Positions 11,751-23,274 of a DNA stretch of 64,000 nt are shown one piece after another. Position numbers and translations under genes: made by a program. This DNA is from Ailanthus altissimus (lineage: Eukaryota; Streptophyta; Magnoliopsida; Sapindales; Simaroubaceae). Where the stretch lies: positions 15,443,001 to 15,507,000 of the forward strand of contig OX327683.1 of assembly GCA_946807835.1 (NCBI GenBank). The letters run 5' to 3'. The notes under the pieces were generated by a model. The model had not been told where the DNA came from. It worked only from the letters and a program-made list of their open reading frames with translations, and made no database searches. The first letter of the stretch is position 1, and each line of letters begins with the position of its first letter.

Positions 11751-13994
11751 TGTTGTGTGATATGGTGTGTGATGTGTATAATTTTAAAAATTAAATACGC
11801 AACAGAAGTATTCATACATATTAAATAATATGTAACATATTCAAGCATGTTTGATCATTCAAGTACATATATATATCTCATATATATATTTCATGCATGA
11901 TATAAAATGAATAACAAATAAATAACCTACCCGGATATGAAGGTAGCTTTACAAATCTTCAAGAACTCCAAGCTTCAATTTGTTGAGCTCACCTTGAAGT
12001 ATTCCCTTGCACAATTCTAGTTCACAACTAAATCCGGTGGGATTGTGAAGCTAGAATGGCAGCCTTGAATTTCCAGCAAATGATTGTTTTAACTTTTAAA
12101 ATAATTTGTCTTTATGATTACTACCAAGAGATGAGAAGAATTGGGTGTTTTCTATAGTTCTTTACAACTCTATATGTTGTAGCTTGGTAAGCCTTTGCAT
12201 TTTCTCTCAACACTTTGAGAAAAACACTTAGGAAAAGCTCTCAATTCTCTCTCTTTTCTCCTAGTACGAATTTCACTCTATCTTGCTCACATTGAATTCT
12301 TTCAATTCTTTCTTAAGTGCAAAGAATGATTTCTTTTAGTGCTCCACCACCACTTAACCATGTTTGCCATTACAAACATTAATCTATCATATTTTTCACT
12401 CACCAATTTGATTCAACCAATTGAATCAATTTCTAGAGAGTAAATGGCATTTAATCAATGTTAAGTGGTTTTACCACTTCCTTAGTGCATCATTTAAGAA
12501 TTACAAAGTGGTAAACTTTCCTTATTATTAATAACAAGTGCATTCTCCATTAGTAAATGGTGTTTGCCACTTATTCCAATTAATAATAATAATTTGATTA
12601 ATATATAAAATATTAATAATTCAAAACTATTTTGAATATTTACATTTACCATATATGTATTTACCAAGCAAGGTAAATAGGTAAATACATGGTAAATAAT
12701 TTATGGAGCAAGATTATGTCACTTGTCAAATTTCTTATTGGTTAACAACTCTTGTAAACCAATAATGTGTTCTACCTTCAATTTTTGACAAGTGAATAAT
12801 AAAAGGAACCTAGAAACATTTTTCATTTTGCTGAAAATTGTTGGATTAATTATTCAATCCAATTCGCCGCCTCAGTGCACAACGAGTACACTTCATATTG
12901 TGAGACTCTCTAGGTCCATGCCCGATTTGTCATATGAAACTATTTCACACGTCCGTGAACAATATCCCACACACATGTTACAGATATTACAAAACGGTGC
13001 ATTAGACCATACAAGTTGAGGTTATAACATATTCGTATAATCCTTCCATCATAAATATCCTAGAAGAGCGGAGATATAGATCAACACCGTCAAGTCTCTA
13101 TGTGCTCAACCATAAACTTATCTCTAGATTTGTATTTCAATAAATAATATCCGTAAACACTTTCACGATATTATTTTCTCAAGAAATTCTTGGATGTCTG
13201 CTTATGGCCATAAGACTTTCTGAAATGCAATCTTAGAGTTACATGATATTTTACTCACCCAATTGAGTTGATGGATCCCATATCTGTACACACCGGACTC
13301 CATGAGCATCGGACCATACCCAGCGACACCCAGCGGTCAGACCATGAAAGGTATCTGACATGTGTGGAACCAAAGTATGATGGATCACTCACAAGTCCAC
13401 CGTGGCACTCAAGTCTAAGGACCACGAATACTACTCAACTCGAAAGATCCTCCATTGACGGCTTTATGGGATGTCTATTGGAGATCTTTATGAGTCTGTT
13501 CAATATTCAGTCCTTACTGAATACTTGTATCTCTATACGAGTTTCCACTAAACTCATGGTCTGCTAAGACTAACCATCTGGACTATCTAGATATAGACAT
13601 ACACTGATCTATATATATATTAAGATCTTCACTAGCAGACCCGTATTAGTGAAGGTAGATCAGGAACATTAAATTTAAGAACATATCTGCATAACAACAT
13701 TTCTTAGCACCATTTGCAACCCATTGCAACTATGTCATTATTAATATATTCTTAGGTCTTTGTCCCATTTCAGACAAGGCTCTAACTCTTTAGATTTTAC
13801 TAACTCTTAGTTCTGATCTAAACTCTTTTACATCAGATCTGAACTCGTTCAGATCATACAATGTCTAAAACGTTACAAGCATCTTATCATATTTATAAAT
13901 AAAATAATTAGTGATATATTAAAATCATAAATGTATAAACATAAAGCAAATATTTATACATAAAAGGGATGGCACGTAAGCACAAATCCCAACA
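11751..13994. mobile_element. Nested solo LTR, 2244 bp, with 5-bp target duplication
   Basis: Begins TGTTGTGTGA and ends CCCAACA, giving matching TGTTG...CAACA termini. It is flanked by TAATC at 11746-11750 and again at 13995-13999. The flanks rejoin cleanly when compared with copia element 2: the sequence either side of the insertion corresponds to 54975-55030, which is uninterrupted there. Its interior is a diverged relative of the copia LTRs around it (GGTAGCTTTACAAATC near 11941, CGTAAGCACAA near 13975). No internal retrotransposon sequence remains, so it is a solo LTR from unequal recombination. Open frames at 12792-13019 and 13268-13567 lie within it and are not genes. Confidence 0.87.
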
Positions 13995-14400
13995 TAATCT
14001 GAATCACACTAACTAATCTATCACACTTTAGCGATATTAAAAAAAGACTGAAATGACCTAACTAACACCGTATTGACAAGGTGGACCATGTATAACACTA
14101 TCTCATAATGTAATATATTTCAATCTAATTAATAGAGATTTTTTAATTTGTAATGACTTTTTTGCATCTCATATAAACCTAATTCATAATCAGAATTACT
14201 TGTTTCATGCAAGCACAACTAACCCCTACCAGTAGAGTACTTATTATGGTTACTAGCACAAAATAAATATTTTATAGTTTATAACACAATGATATATCAA
14301 ATATAATTTCATTAATAAAATAAAAAAAACACATGCAAAAATGCAAATTAGAGTGTACTTTTGAGAACACTCCAGTGTTAACTTCCTTAATGCTTCTACG
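13995..14400 (-). pseudogene. Gag-side sequence of copia element 1, beyond the nested LTR
   Basis: A continuation of the element interior. The reverse complement of 14000-14120 aligns with 54930-55010 of copia element 2, including one GCTAAAGTGTG motif at 14021-14035. No open frame persists. It is probably leader or gag N-terminal sequence; I cannot place the Gag start. Confidence 0.5.
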
Positions 14401-14439
14401 TTCTGTTTGGCCAACACCTTAACATTCAACATTTGAATA

Positions 14440-14620
14440 CCCTAATGTACTACCTTTAAGGAATACCCTAGTGTTCAATACTTGAACGTCATGGTGTTCT
14501 CGTATGTAGAACCTAGGTTGAACGCCTCATCGTTAAACACTAAACGCTACGACGTTCATAACTTTATATCAATGCCCCTAGCGCTCTCATTGCAGGGCCA
14601 CAGCATTCTCTAGGTAATAG
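14440..14620. repeat. Inverted-repeat modules in the copia element 1 leader
   Basis: A run of short, imperfect palindromes with GAAC...GTTC-type arms. Examples are GAATACCCTAGTGTTC near 14461, GAACGTCATGGTGTTC near 14485, and AACGCTACGACGTTC near 14542, with further degenerate copies between and to either side. It sits between the primer-binding site and the gag-side sequence, thus in the transcribed leader. Function is unknown; RNA structure for packaging or translation is one possibility. Confidence 0.5.
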
Positions 14621-14723
14621 CCATTTTTCTGCACTTTGAACACTTCAAAATGCAACTCCCACTACTTCTGGGCATCTCTTATACATCTAATAACACACCA
14701 ATATCTCAAAAACAAACAAAACA

Positions 14724-14736
14724 TGCTCTAATATCA
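14724..14736 (-). promoter_or_regulatory. Primer-binding site of copia element 1 (initiator tRNA-Met)
   Basis: On the minus strand this reads TGATATTAGAGCA. The canonical plant site complementary to initiator tRNA-Met is TGGTATCAGAGC. The differences are G-to-A and C-to-T changes, typical of decay of methylated DNA. It abuts the low-coordinate end of the 5' LTR. Confidence 0.65.
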
Positions 14737-14737
14737 C

Positions 14738-17071
14738 TATTAAATCATATTTTAGAGTGTATGCATGTAAGTATAGGAGTGTAATACAATTTCAAAAATT
14801 ACAATGCACTGTCAAAGCATTTTGGATGTTATATATTACACTCAAGGTATTCATTTAATTACAAGTATATCATATATCAACATATACAATAATTATACAT
14901 AAATGATAAATGAAGAATACTTACCCAAAAAAAGGTAGCTTCACAAATTCTTTGTGTTCCAATGCACAAGTGAAAAGCTCACAAGAAATGCAACTCAAGA
15001 ACCATTTTAAGCCAAAATCAAGGTGGATATTTTGACTCTAGAATGACAGCAACTAAAAATTCCAACAAAATTAATTGCTCAACACTTGAGCTCATTTGGT
15101 CGAACACCAAAAGCAACCTAATACCCAATTTAGCCCAATCATGAAAAACCTTTCTTCTTGGCCGAAAATGTGTAAGTCTTAGAAGCCAAAAATAAAAATA
15201 CAACTCTTGTACTTTTTCTTCTTTAGTCGACTTTTACAAACACTCAATACACATTTTTTTTGGTAAAAGAAACTCTTTTCTCTATTTGAATGAAAAAATG
15301 CCGATTCAAGTTTTTTTTTACATGAAGAAGTCTTCTTCATCTACTCTTTACACAACACATGGCCAAATGAAAACATATGCAAAACAATTTTTGCAATGGT
15401 TTATGCTTTTGATTTTTCTCAACGAACTCATGTCTATTTAGTGGGCATTTGTCAACTTAAAAGGCCTAATGCATTTGCCATTTTTTTTTATTTTTCATTT
15501 GATCAAGACAAGGCTTACACACCAACTACCCACACATGCAAAAACTATTTTATACTTTATTTAAATGAATTATTATTTTAATATTATAAAGAAAAACAAA
15601 TCTTTATTTTAATAAGGTTCATCTTGCTTCATGCAATGGATAAGTGTACTTTTTATAAAAGGCCATTTGTCACACATTCACATCTTACAATAGTCGTTTG
15701 TTGATGTTTAAATAAACACTTGGTAATTTACTTTATATGTATGATATGCCATGGGGCCATTATAGCCCAATCATATTAAACCAAGTGACCACTAAAGCCC
15801 AAACATAAATGTCCACTTATTACACACATTATTTAATTAACAATAATTGTTCATCAAATTATCATAAACTTAACACTTAAGCTTATGTGCTTTTCGAGAG
15901 ATTTTGAAACAAATCTTACTTAAAAAAAAATTGGATCGAGCCGTTCGATCTAGTCCACTACCCTAGTGCTCAACGAGTACATTTCATATTGTATGACTCT
16001 TTAGGTTCACACCTGTTTGTCTTACAAAATACTTTCGTAAGTTTGTGAATAAAATCCCCCACACACGTTATGAATATTACAAAATGGTGCATTGAACCAT
16101 ACAAGTTGAGGTCAACCATATCCGTATAATCCCTCCATCACCTATATCTTGGAAGAGCATCTATATCTTGAAAGAGCAGAGATATAGATTATCACTGTCA
16201 AATCTCTTATGCACGATTGTGAACTTATCTCCAAAATTTTTATTTCTTTAAATAATATCTGCAAACTCCTTTGCAATATTGTTTAACCCTACGAAAAACT
16301 TTTTTTCAGAGCTTTTACTTATGGCCACAAGAATTCCTGCAAATATAATTCTTGGAGCATCAGGATATACAACTCACCCATATGAGCCAATGGATCCTAT
16401 ATCTATACACACCGAACTCCATAAGCATCGGATTATACCCAGTGACACCTAGTGATTAGACTATGAAAAGTCTCTAACATATGTGAAACTGAAGCATGGT
16501 GGATCACTCACAAGCCCACCGTAGTGCTCAGGTAAAATGACCACAAATACTACTCAACTCAAGAAGACCCTTCATATACAATTTTATGGAATGTCTATTA
16601 GAGGTCATCATAAGTCTATTTCATACCTAGTCTTTACTGAATATCTGTAAGCATATACGAGTTTCTACTAAGCTCATGGTCTGCTAAGACTAATCATCCA
16701 AAAAACCTAAATATATACTTACACTAATCTAGAAGGAATATTGATCAACTTGTGTCGACAACCATAGATCAAGAACGATGTTTTTGAGAACATACTGCAT
16801 AATGACATTTCTTAATACCATTTGCAACTCTTTACAACTATGTCATTACTAATACATTCTTAAGTCTTTGTCTTATTTCATACAATATCCTAACTTTTAG
16901 AATTGCTAACTTTTAGTGCTGACCCAAACTTCTTTAGATTAGATCTAAACTCTTTTAAATCTATAATGTTTGTAAATATTACAAGCTTCTCACTATATGA
17001 TTATGTATTAATGATTATTATCGAAATAATTAGTATTTATCAAAATGTCACGTAAGCACCATCTCTAAACA
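14738..17071 (-). repeat. 5' LTR of copia element 1
   Basis: A direct repeat of 5695-8013. In element orientation it begins at about 17071 (TGTTTAGAGATGG-like) and ends at about 14738 beside the primer-binding site. The small frames 15018-15203 and 15396-15581 are LTR sequence, not genes. Confidence 0.75.
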
Positions 17072-18780
17072 ACATTAATATGTAAACACAAAATAATAAA
17101 GACATAACTAATACATAATATTTATCGCTATTTTCTGATGTGGAAGATCGAAATAAATAGCAACCACATAACATAATTATAAGGATTATAATATATAATA
17201 ATATAAATACAATATAAAAAATATTAAATATAAATGAAATACATAAACTAAAATATATAAAATAAAGTTAAAAAATTAACATAAAAGTTAATAATTAAAT
17301 TTATCAATAAATTGTGTTGATAACATGTTATAAATAAATAATAACATGCAAAAGTTAAAGATAACTCAAATGCTAAAAGGCATCTGAAAAATATTATAGT
17401 ACTTATGAGAATATTGAAAGATATTATTGTACTTATGGAAAAATTGAAAGTATAAATATTAAGAGTATCGAGATATATGTTTATTAACATGGAGGGTTGA
17501 TATTTATAATTAAAAGTATTGAAATCATTATAAGGAGGTTATCCTTATTTATAGGCGAGAGAAAGGTTAGAAGCCACCGTTATACTCCTCGTAGCCTTTA
17601 CAACAATGCCAATTTAACTTTTGTGCTAATAATAGGACACTATTTTTATTTATTTCTTTTTTTTATATAATTTTTTTTTTAAATGGCATTTCTTTTTAGA
17701 CAATTTTTTTAACTAGAAAATAATAGGCTAATTATTTTTTAGCCAAAACGTTTAAAATTAGATATTTACCCCTGATTCTTATTTTCCCTTCTTATCCTAA
17801 ATAAACTCATAAAAATACACACTCTCTTACACGATGCACTCTCTCAACTCAAATTTGGTTAGATCAAGAATTTGGAAGTTGGTATTATGTGGATCAAACT
17901 TTGGTCATCCTATTTCTCACTTCAAATTTAAAAAATGACCGATTCTTAATAAGTTTTTTTAAAATTTTAGATAAAAAAAATTAGTTTGTGTTGAAAATGG
18001 GTGAGAATGAATGGATTATAAGTGAAATAGGTGAAATATGTTTGCAAATAGATTGAAAAAATAAAGATACGATGAAAATTCGGCTAAAAATAGCCTAGAA
18101 AGTGTAAAAACCTAAATGCAAATGACAATTAGCACAACGGCTGAACACTGTTTACATCAAAACATTTCACGCGAGATTGGCGCACATGTGCGAGACACCC
18201 ATTGGGCCCCCTGCGAATGGTGGCGCCCATGTGTTCGTCGATGCATGCTCGGGGTGCCCACTGAGAGTCTTGCACATGTAGCACGTGGAGCACTCACAAG
18301 GACACCCATGTGGTGTGCATTTTTTCATTTTTTTAGATTTAAATTATTATTTATAATTTACTTAGTAATTAAATAAATATCTACAAAAATAAAAAATTAA
18401 TTAGTAATTTATAAAATTAAAATAATAATTTAATTAATTAAATATTAAAAAATAAATTAATTAGTATCCAATAATATTAAAATAATAATTTTTTTAATTT
18501 AATTTTTTAAATAATTAATTTAATTTTAATTATTTAATATATTTGTTTGATTTATTTAAAAAATATTATCATGAATACCAATATCCACTAATTTGCAAAA
18601 AAGACAATAATGTCAAGCAATTAATGAATATTTCATGAAATTAATTAAAAAAAGATAATATTATTATTTTAATATTATATTATTTAAATACCTTTTATTT
18701 TATGTTTAAATATTTTTTATTCGTATCTAAACTTTCTTATTTATATATCCAAACACACTATCCCTATATCTGAACACCTT
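17072..18780. other. AT-rich intergenic DNA with one GC-rich island
   Basis: No coding feature is recognised. From about 17690 to 18340 the layout loosely resembles a MULE terminal region in order: poly-T/A edge, TTTACCCC, a CT-rich block, a GTTAGATC-like block, then a GC-rich island at 18160-18320 with GCGCACATGTGCG. The right subterminal part of the MULE at 19640-27097 has the same order on the opposite strand (26450-27050). The match is too weak to call a terminal inverted repeat. The 86-codon frame at 18116-18376 reflects base composition only. Confidence 0.35.
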
Positions 18781-19480
18781 AAAATGCTGATATTTTAAAG
18801 GACGTCGGTTCCCCGGCCTGTGTTTCCCTTAATTCCAGCAGCTGCGGTTACTTATCACCGTTTCTTCTTCTTCCTTATCATCTTGCCGCCGTTTCTGCTA
18901 ATCCAAGTTCAACTGAAGTAAATCCCTTCATTTCAGATCCGAGGTCAGAGTGCAATGCCGAGCGCCGCTGTCCTCCACGTCGCCTAATTCCCCTAATTCT
19001 AGCGGCAACCGTCCTTCTCCGCTGCCCCGTAAGGCCCTTTCTATTGATTTTAGTTCGACTGGTGTTTCTTTTGATTTTGCACCCTGCAGTGGCAACAGTT
19101 GTTTTCATAGCCTGTTTCTGGGGTTCAATACTTTAGGACTTTATATTCATAATGATGTCATGCTTGTTTATTATTTTCGGTACTACTGCTGTAGGCTTAT
19201 TGATTGGTCTTTTACTGATGAATTCTGATGATTTTGCAGTGGACAAGGTAGGGTGGTGCATTCAGACGGCAACGTAGAGATAGCGGCGGCGACCGGGAAT
19301 TTAGAAGAGGCTGTAGACGTGGAAGGAATCGTAACGAGAAGGTATCTACTGAAGACCTTGATGCCGATTTGGCTTGATGAGCAACATTGTCAACTACTTT
19401 GTTTATCTTTTTGCAAAATCCCTATTTATAAAGTGAAGAAACACTAGTAGGGAGAGCTGTTAGAATCTTGGTTTATGGAG
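18780..19480 (+). pseudogene. ALY/REF-like gene fragment with an intron
   Basis: GC-rich, gene-like sequence in AT-rich surroundings. A possible intron runs from the GTAAG donor at 19029 to ATTTTGCAG ending at 19239. After it, one frame (about 19252-19377) encodes GGAFRRQRR, an Arg/Gly-rich stretch, and finally KVSTEDLDADLA and a stop. That ending is the C-terminal UAP56-binding signature of ALY/THO4 mRNA-export adaptors, which normally read KVSAEDLDADLDKYH. A one-base loss or in-frame TAG near 19249 breaks the junction. The sequence before the intron (18950-19028) does not look like an ALY RRM domain, so the piece is chimeric or captured. 3'-UTR-like sequence follows up to the MULE insertion at 19640. 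Confidence 0.5.
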
Positions 19481-19629
19481 TTTGGGCTTTTGTTGTCGAT
19501 TATTCCTTTTACTGGGTTTGAAATTAATTAACTTTATATGCGAATTTTATTTTACTGGTAAGATTTTTGTCATTTGTGTTGGTGATGGCGCTGTTCATTT
19601 TGCTGGTTAGGCATTTGGCTTTTGACACA

Positions 19630-19638
19630 AAATTATAA
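19630..19638. repeat. Target-site duplication of the MULE, left copy
   Basis: AAATTATAA, repeated at 27098-27106 directly beyond the right terminus. Nine bases is the usual duplication length for Mutator-like elements. Confidence 0.75.
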
Positions 19639-19639
19639 A

Positions 19640-19716
19640 AGAAAATTTTTGTAGTCGGCTAGTTATCTAATATATAGATTTTATTTGATCGAAATCAATT
19701 TTTTTAAGTTTTATTA
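19640..19716 (+). repeat. MULE left terminal inverted repeat, outer part
   Basis: Aligns with the reverse complement of about 27020-27097: AGAAAATTTTTGTAG against GGAAAATTTTCGTAG, then GATTTTATTTGATCGA against AATTTTATTTTGACCGA. The arm resumes at about 20409 after an insertion. Confidence 0.75.
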
Positions 19717-19727
19717 ATCAAATATAT

Positions 19728-20397
19728 CTTACATTAACTATTTTATTTTTATTGTAATTTTAATAATTTTTCTTTTTTTCTTATTTTATCTTCTATTTTC
19801 TTTTTTCCTTTTTATAAATTAATTAAAAACATAAATTTTTAAATAATTAATTTTTTTATTAATTATAAAAAATTATATTGTAATTAAATAATTTAAATTA
19901 TTTAATTAATTAACTTTTTATTTTTTTATAAATTAATTAAAAATAATTAATTTAAAATAAGTTAAAAAGTAAAATTTTAAAACTTAAAAATAGAATAAAT
20001 TAAAAAAAAGTTGGACGCGCGCCTAGGCATAAGCGCCCCATGAGCCCAAGTTTTAGTTTTCTTTCTAATAAATTTAAAAAATAAAATAAAATAATTAATT
20101 AAAAATAATTTTTTTTCATTAAATTAATGAAAAACTTATATTGTAATTAAATAATATAAATTATTTAATTAAATTAAAAATCAATTTTGAAAACAAGTTA
20201 AAATAAAAATAAAAATAAAAAGGCAAAGCCTTGTGCCCTAAGCATGCCCCTCAAGGCTTTGCTCTAAGCATGCCCCTCAAGGCTTTGCTCTAAGCATGCC
20301 CCTCAAGGCTTTGCTTAGGGCGTATGCGTGAGGCTCGTGCCCGACGTATGCACCCGTAATTCTTTTTTATTTTATTTAAATAAGTAATATATATTAA
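19728..20397. mobile_element. 670-bp insertion inside the MULE left arm
   Basis: The two arms of the MULE align across this segment only if it is removed. The direct repeat ATCAAATATAT lies at 19717-19727 and again at 20398-20408, as expected of a target duplication. The insert is extremely AT-rich and contains an internal repeat: TTATATTGTAATTAAATAAT-type blocks occur near 19873 and 20139. It also has two GC-rich patches, one at about 20013-20050 with GCGCGCCTAGGC, the other an array at 20221-20350. No coding capacity or clear terminal repeats are seen; the class is unknown. Confidence 0.55.
20239..20316. repeat. Three tandem 26-bp GC-rich units
   Basis: The units start at 20239, 20265 and 20291. 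Each begins TAAGCATGCCCCTCAAGG and ends CTTTGCTC, the third ending CTTTGCTT. The preceding AGGCAAAGCCTT at 20221 is an inverted copy of the unit's AAGGCTTTGC, so the array can fold. GC-rich flanks continue to about 20355. Confidence 0.88.
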
Positions 20398-20408
20398 ATC
20401 AAATATAT

Positions 20409-20620
20409 TAATTTTTTATTATTTTACCCCTCACAAATAATATATCGTACTATTTCTTTTCACTCTAAAAACTCTTAAAACAGACTCTCTCATCTTAAAA
20501 GCTCTCCCTCTTAACGTAAACTCATCTCTCTTAGATCTGTTACTAATTTTAAAAATATTTTTTAGATGTAACGATATTTTGAAGATTTAGCTGAAGTTGA
20601 AAACTAATAAGTTTATTTTA
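20409..20620 (+). repeat. MULE left terminal inverted repeat, inner part
   Basis: TTACCCCTCAC, a long CT-rich stretch, then ATTTTGAAGATTTAGCTGAAG correspond in order to the reverse complement of about 26840-27000. The CT-rich part may once have served as a promoter or 5'-UTR for the internal genes. Confidence 0.6.
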
Positions 20621-21022
20621 TTTATTTTTTAATTAGCAGTAATGTTTATATTTATATTAAAAATGAGTATGAGAAATGAATGACTGCAAATGAATATTTA
20701 TATCAAAAATTAAAATTTTCAAACTCCACAGTTATCACGGAATGTGCGTTAGAGAGCGCGTGGCTACACACGCAGCTGTTGTTGCATTGTGCCTTGGTGA
20801 ATCGTATCAGATGCTATTCCCCGCCCATCCATGGAGAGAGAGGAACTATCTTATGAGCACGCATTATTGTGCACCACCGTGGCACCATCACTGAATTTTT
20901 TTTATTTTTTTTATATATTTATATTAAATATATATTTATATATATAAATATTTACATATTCAGGTTTATTTTTAATTTAGTTGTATATATAATTAAACTA
21001 AAATTGCATTATATTTTTTCAG
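20621..21022. other. MULE subterminal region and mudrA 5' leader
   Basis: AT-rich with a GC-rich patch at 20735-20850 (GCGTTAGAGAGCGCGTGG). A pyrimidine-rich tract ending in TTTTTTCAG at about 21014-21022 would suit a splice acceptor in front of the transposase exon. No other gene is seen. Confidence 0.4.
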
Positions 21023-21059
21023 GTGCCACTAATCATGTCGTAAATTTCAACCATTATAT

Positions 21060-22820
21060 ATTTTGGGGGAAGATGAAAGAGTTGTAATAATGGTTTTGAA
21101 AGATACATCGGATATCAAAATATGCACATGGTAGTTCTAAAAAATATTAAATGTAAAGCATTGTTGAGAAGAATTTGTCATCTTCTAGGAGTTGATCGGA
21201 TGTATTATAAAGTAACTCTCAAGTTTAAGGTTCCTTTAAGTATTATAAAGTTGTGACCTATTCCACTTGAAAATGACGACGATACAATATTGTTGTTGAG
21301 CTTACAAAATAATATAGCTACACCTTTTTGTGTAACAGTAGATGTTCGAGGACCTAAAAGTAATGCAAAAGCACCCATGGAGCAAAAACAAGGTTATGTT
21401 AAGCAATTCACATCGGCAACTCTTGTGTATATTCTAAATCCCCCGAAGGATTATCATTATTCTCCTCTTATATTCAACAAACAACTAGGCTACACATATT
21501 ATAATGGTCAGATATATGGAGATGTTGGCGTTAATCTTGGCTATGATATTGGTCAAGATGTTGGATATAATGTAAGTAATAAGGAAAAAAAATGAGGAAT
21601 GTTATAAGAATGATAATCACGGTTACTCTGTTTTGAGTCAATTACGAAATGGTCACCGCCAAGCCAATAGCCAAATTATTGCTAAAGTAATAAAAAATAA
21701 GTTTACATCGGTTAATAGAAATTATAGGCTGAAAACATTCAAGCAGACATACTGAATAATTTGGTGTTCATATAACGTATACTACATCTTGGCAAGCTAG
21801 GGAGCATGCATTAAGATTGATAAGAGGTGCTCTAAAGGATTCGTTCAAATGCGAGGAGTAATTGCAAACCATCAGAATCTTGTCTTTATATTTGATCGAC
21901 ATACCAGTATTGAGAGAGATATACGGGGTATGTTTTCTCATGCATATCATGGGTTCTACATCTATCATTTGAAAGAAAATTTAATGACAAAATACAAGTT
22001 ACAATCAGAAAAGTCTAAAAAATAGGTATATCTATCTGCCTACTTCACTACTGTCAAGGCTTATCGTGTCCCTGATTTTTAATATCAATTAAACAAAATG
22101 TGATAAATGAGACCCAACGTAACGAAGTATTTAGAGGAGGATGTTAGTAAGATGAGATGGGCCCGATCAGTTGGTACTTTCAGAAGGTATGACATTATGA
22201 CTATTATTATCGCTGAGAGCATTAATGTAGTTGTAAAAGAAGCAAGAAAGCTTCTGGTATAATTTGATGGAGTGGATGTGGGAGCTAATGCAATTATGAT
22301 TTTACCATAGACGACTGGCAACACAAAATATGACGAATGTCTTAACGAACTGGGCACATCATAAAGTTATGAAACATAATGATGACGTAAATCGAATGAC
22401 AATTTCTCTTGTTGATGATTTATAATTTGTAGTTATGGACGGTGGCGTGAACTGGATAGTAGGCATTGGCGAAAGAACATGTAGTTGTCGAAAGTTTGAT
22501 TATCGACAACTTCCTTGTCCCCATGCACTCGTCGTATGCATATACATCAGATTATCGAACGAGAGTCTTTGTTTGACTTATTACTCATCTGAGACTTTAT
22601 TCCGTGCCTATAGCTAGCCAGTACTTCTGGTTGACTAAGTGTCGAATTGGATAGTCCCGAAGTATTTAAAAAATATGGACATTTAGCCTCCGATAGCACA
22701 TCGTTAGTCAGGTAGACATCAAATGAATCGGATTCTATCTCAATGAGAGGAACCATCGAAGAATATATGTAATCGTTATAGACAACATGGACATAACCGA
22801 TAGACGTGTTGAAACTCTGT
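21060..22820 (+). pseudogene. mudrA-type MULE transposase, internally deleted
   Basis: A relic of the MULE transposase that would cut and move the element. In order: the N-terminal MuDR domain (KVTLKFKVP near 21210, then PLENDDDTILLLSLQNN near 21270-21308); SWQAREHALRLIRGALKDSF-like sequence near 21787-21846, the conserved region before the MULE core; HQNLVFIFDRH near 21869-21901, carrying a core catalytic Asp; HAYHGFYIYHLKENL near 21940-21984; RWARSVGTFRRYDIMT near 22155-22202. The SWIM zinc finger follows at 22435-22560 (CSCRKFDYRQLPCPHAL). A remnant C-terminal knuckle lies at about 22760-22815. Roughly 100 residues between the ALKDSF block and NHQNL, including the first core Asp (VDGT in relatives), are missing. 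Several stops and frameshifts complete the inactivation. Confidence 0.82.
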
Positions 22821-23270
22821 ACCTTTACAGAGCAAGTGATGTATATTCATTTATAAAATCTACCTTATTGATATTTAATTTTACTATAATATAAGGATAA
22901 TATTAATATTTTTTTTATTTAAGATAGATTTTAAAAATATAGAAACATATAAAAATGAGTTGTACTGTGAGGCTTATTTATGAGAGTTGAGCTTCGTAAC
23001 TTCTATGCACTTATTTCGTAATGCACTTATACTTTGTATTACATACGTACTTATTTTAATACACTTATCTTTAGTATTGATGTTGATAATTTTCACAAAA
23101 TTTTGACAGAATCTCTTCTATTATATGGATATTCTCAAACTTGTCATATTGAAAAAACACACTCCTATCTAATTATATCTCACCTTCACACACATACACC
23201 CAAACACAAGTATCAAAATAAAAAATATAACATAAATGCATATAAAAAATTATAGTACTAAACATCTATG
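22821..23270. other. Intergenic region between the convergent MULE genes
   Basis: AT-rich, and the likely location of the 3' ends of both MULE genes. The plus-strand open frame at 23034-23255 has no family resemblance. Confidence 0.5.
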
Positions 23271-23274
23271 AAGC

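Larger units (their letters stand above)
5695..17071 (-). mobile_element. Ty1/copia element 1, nearly full length, with a nested solo LTR
   Basis: A minus-strand element with LTRs of about 2.3 kb at 5695-8013 (3') and 14738-17071 (5'). It has a decayed initiator-Met primer-binding site at 14724-14736, a polypurine tract at 8014-8024, and a dead gag-pol between. Without the nested 2244-bp solo LTR (11751-13994) the element is about 9.1 kb and its interior about 4.5 kb, normal for copia. It aligns throughout with the plus-strand element at 51861-59930. No reading frame survives. The LTRs are clearly diverged from each other, so the insertion is old. A clear target-site duplication could not be found, probably because the left end is decayed. 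Confidence 0.78.

Noticed and set aside
13268..13567. 99-codon plus-strand frame
   Set aside because: It lies in the nested solo LTR; equivalent positions in related LTRs are not open.
18116..18376. GC-rich 86-codon frame with many Arg and Cys
   Set aside because: Composition effect of a GC island; no family resemblance, and similar islands recur near MULE ends.
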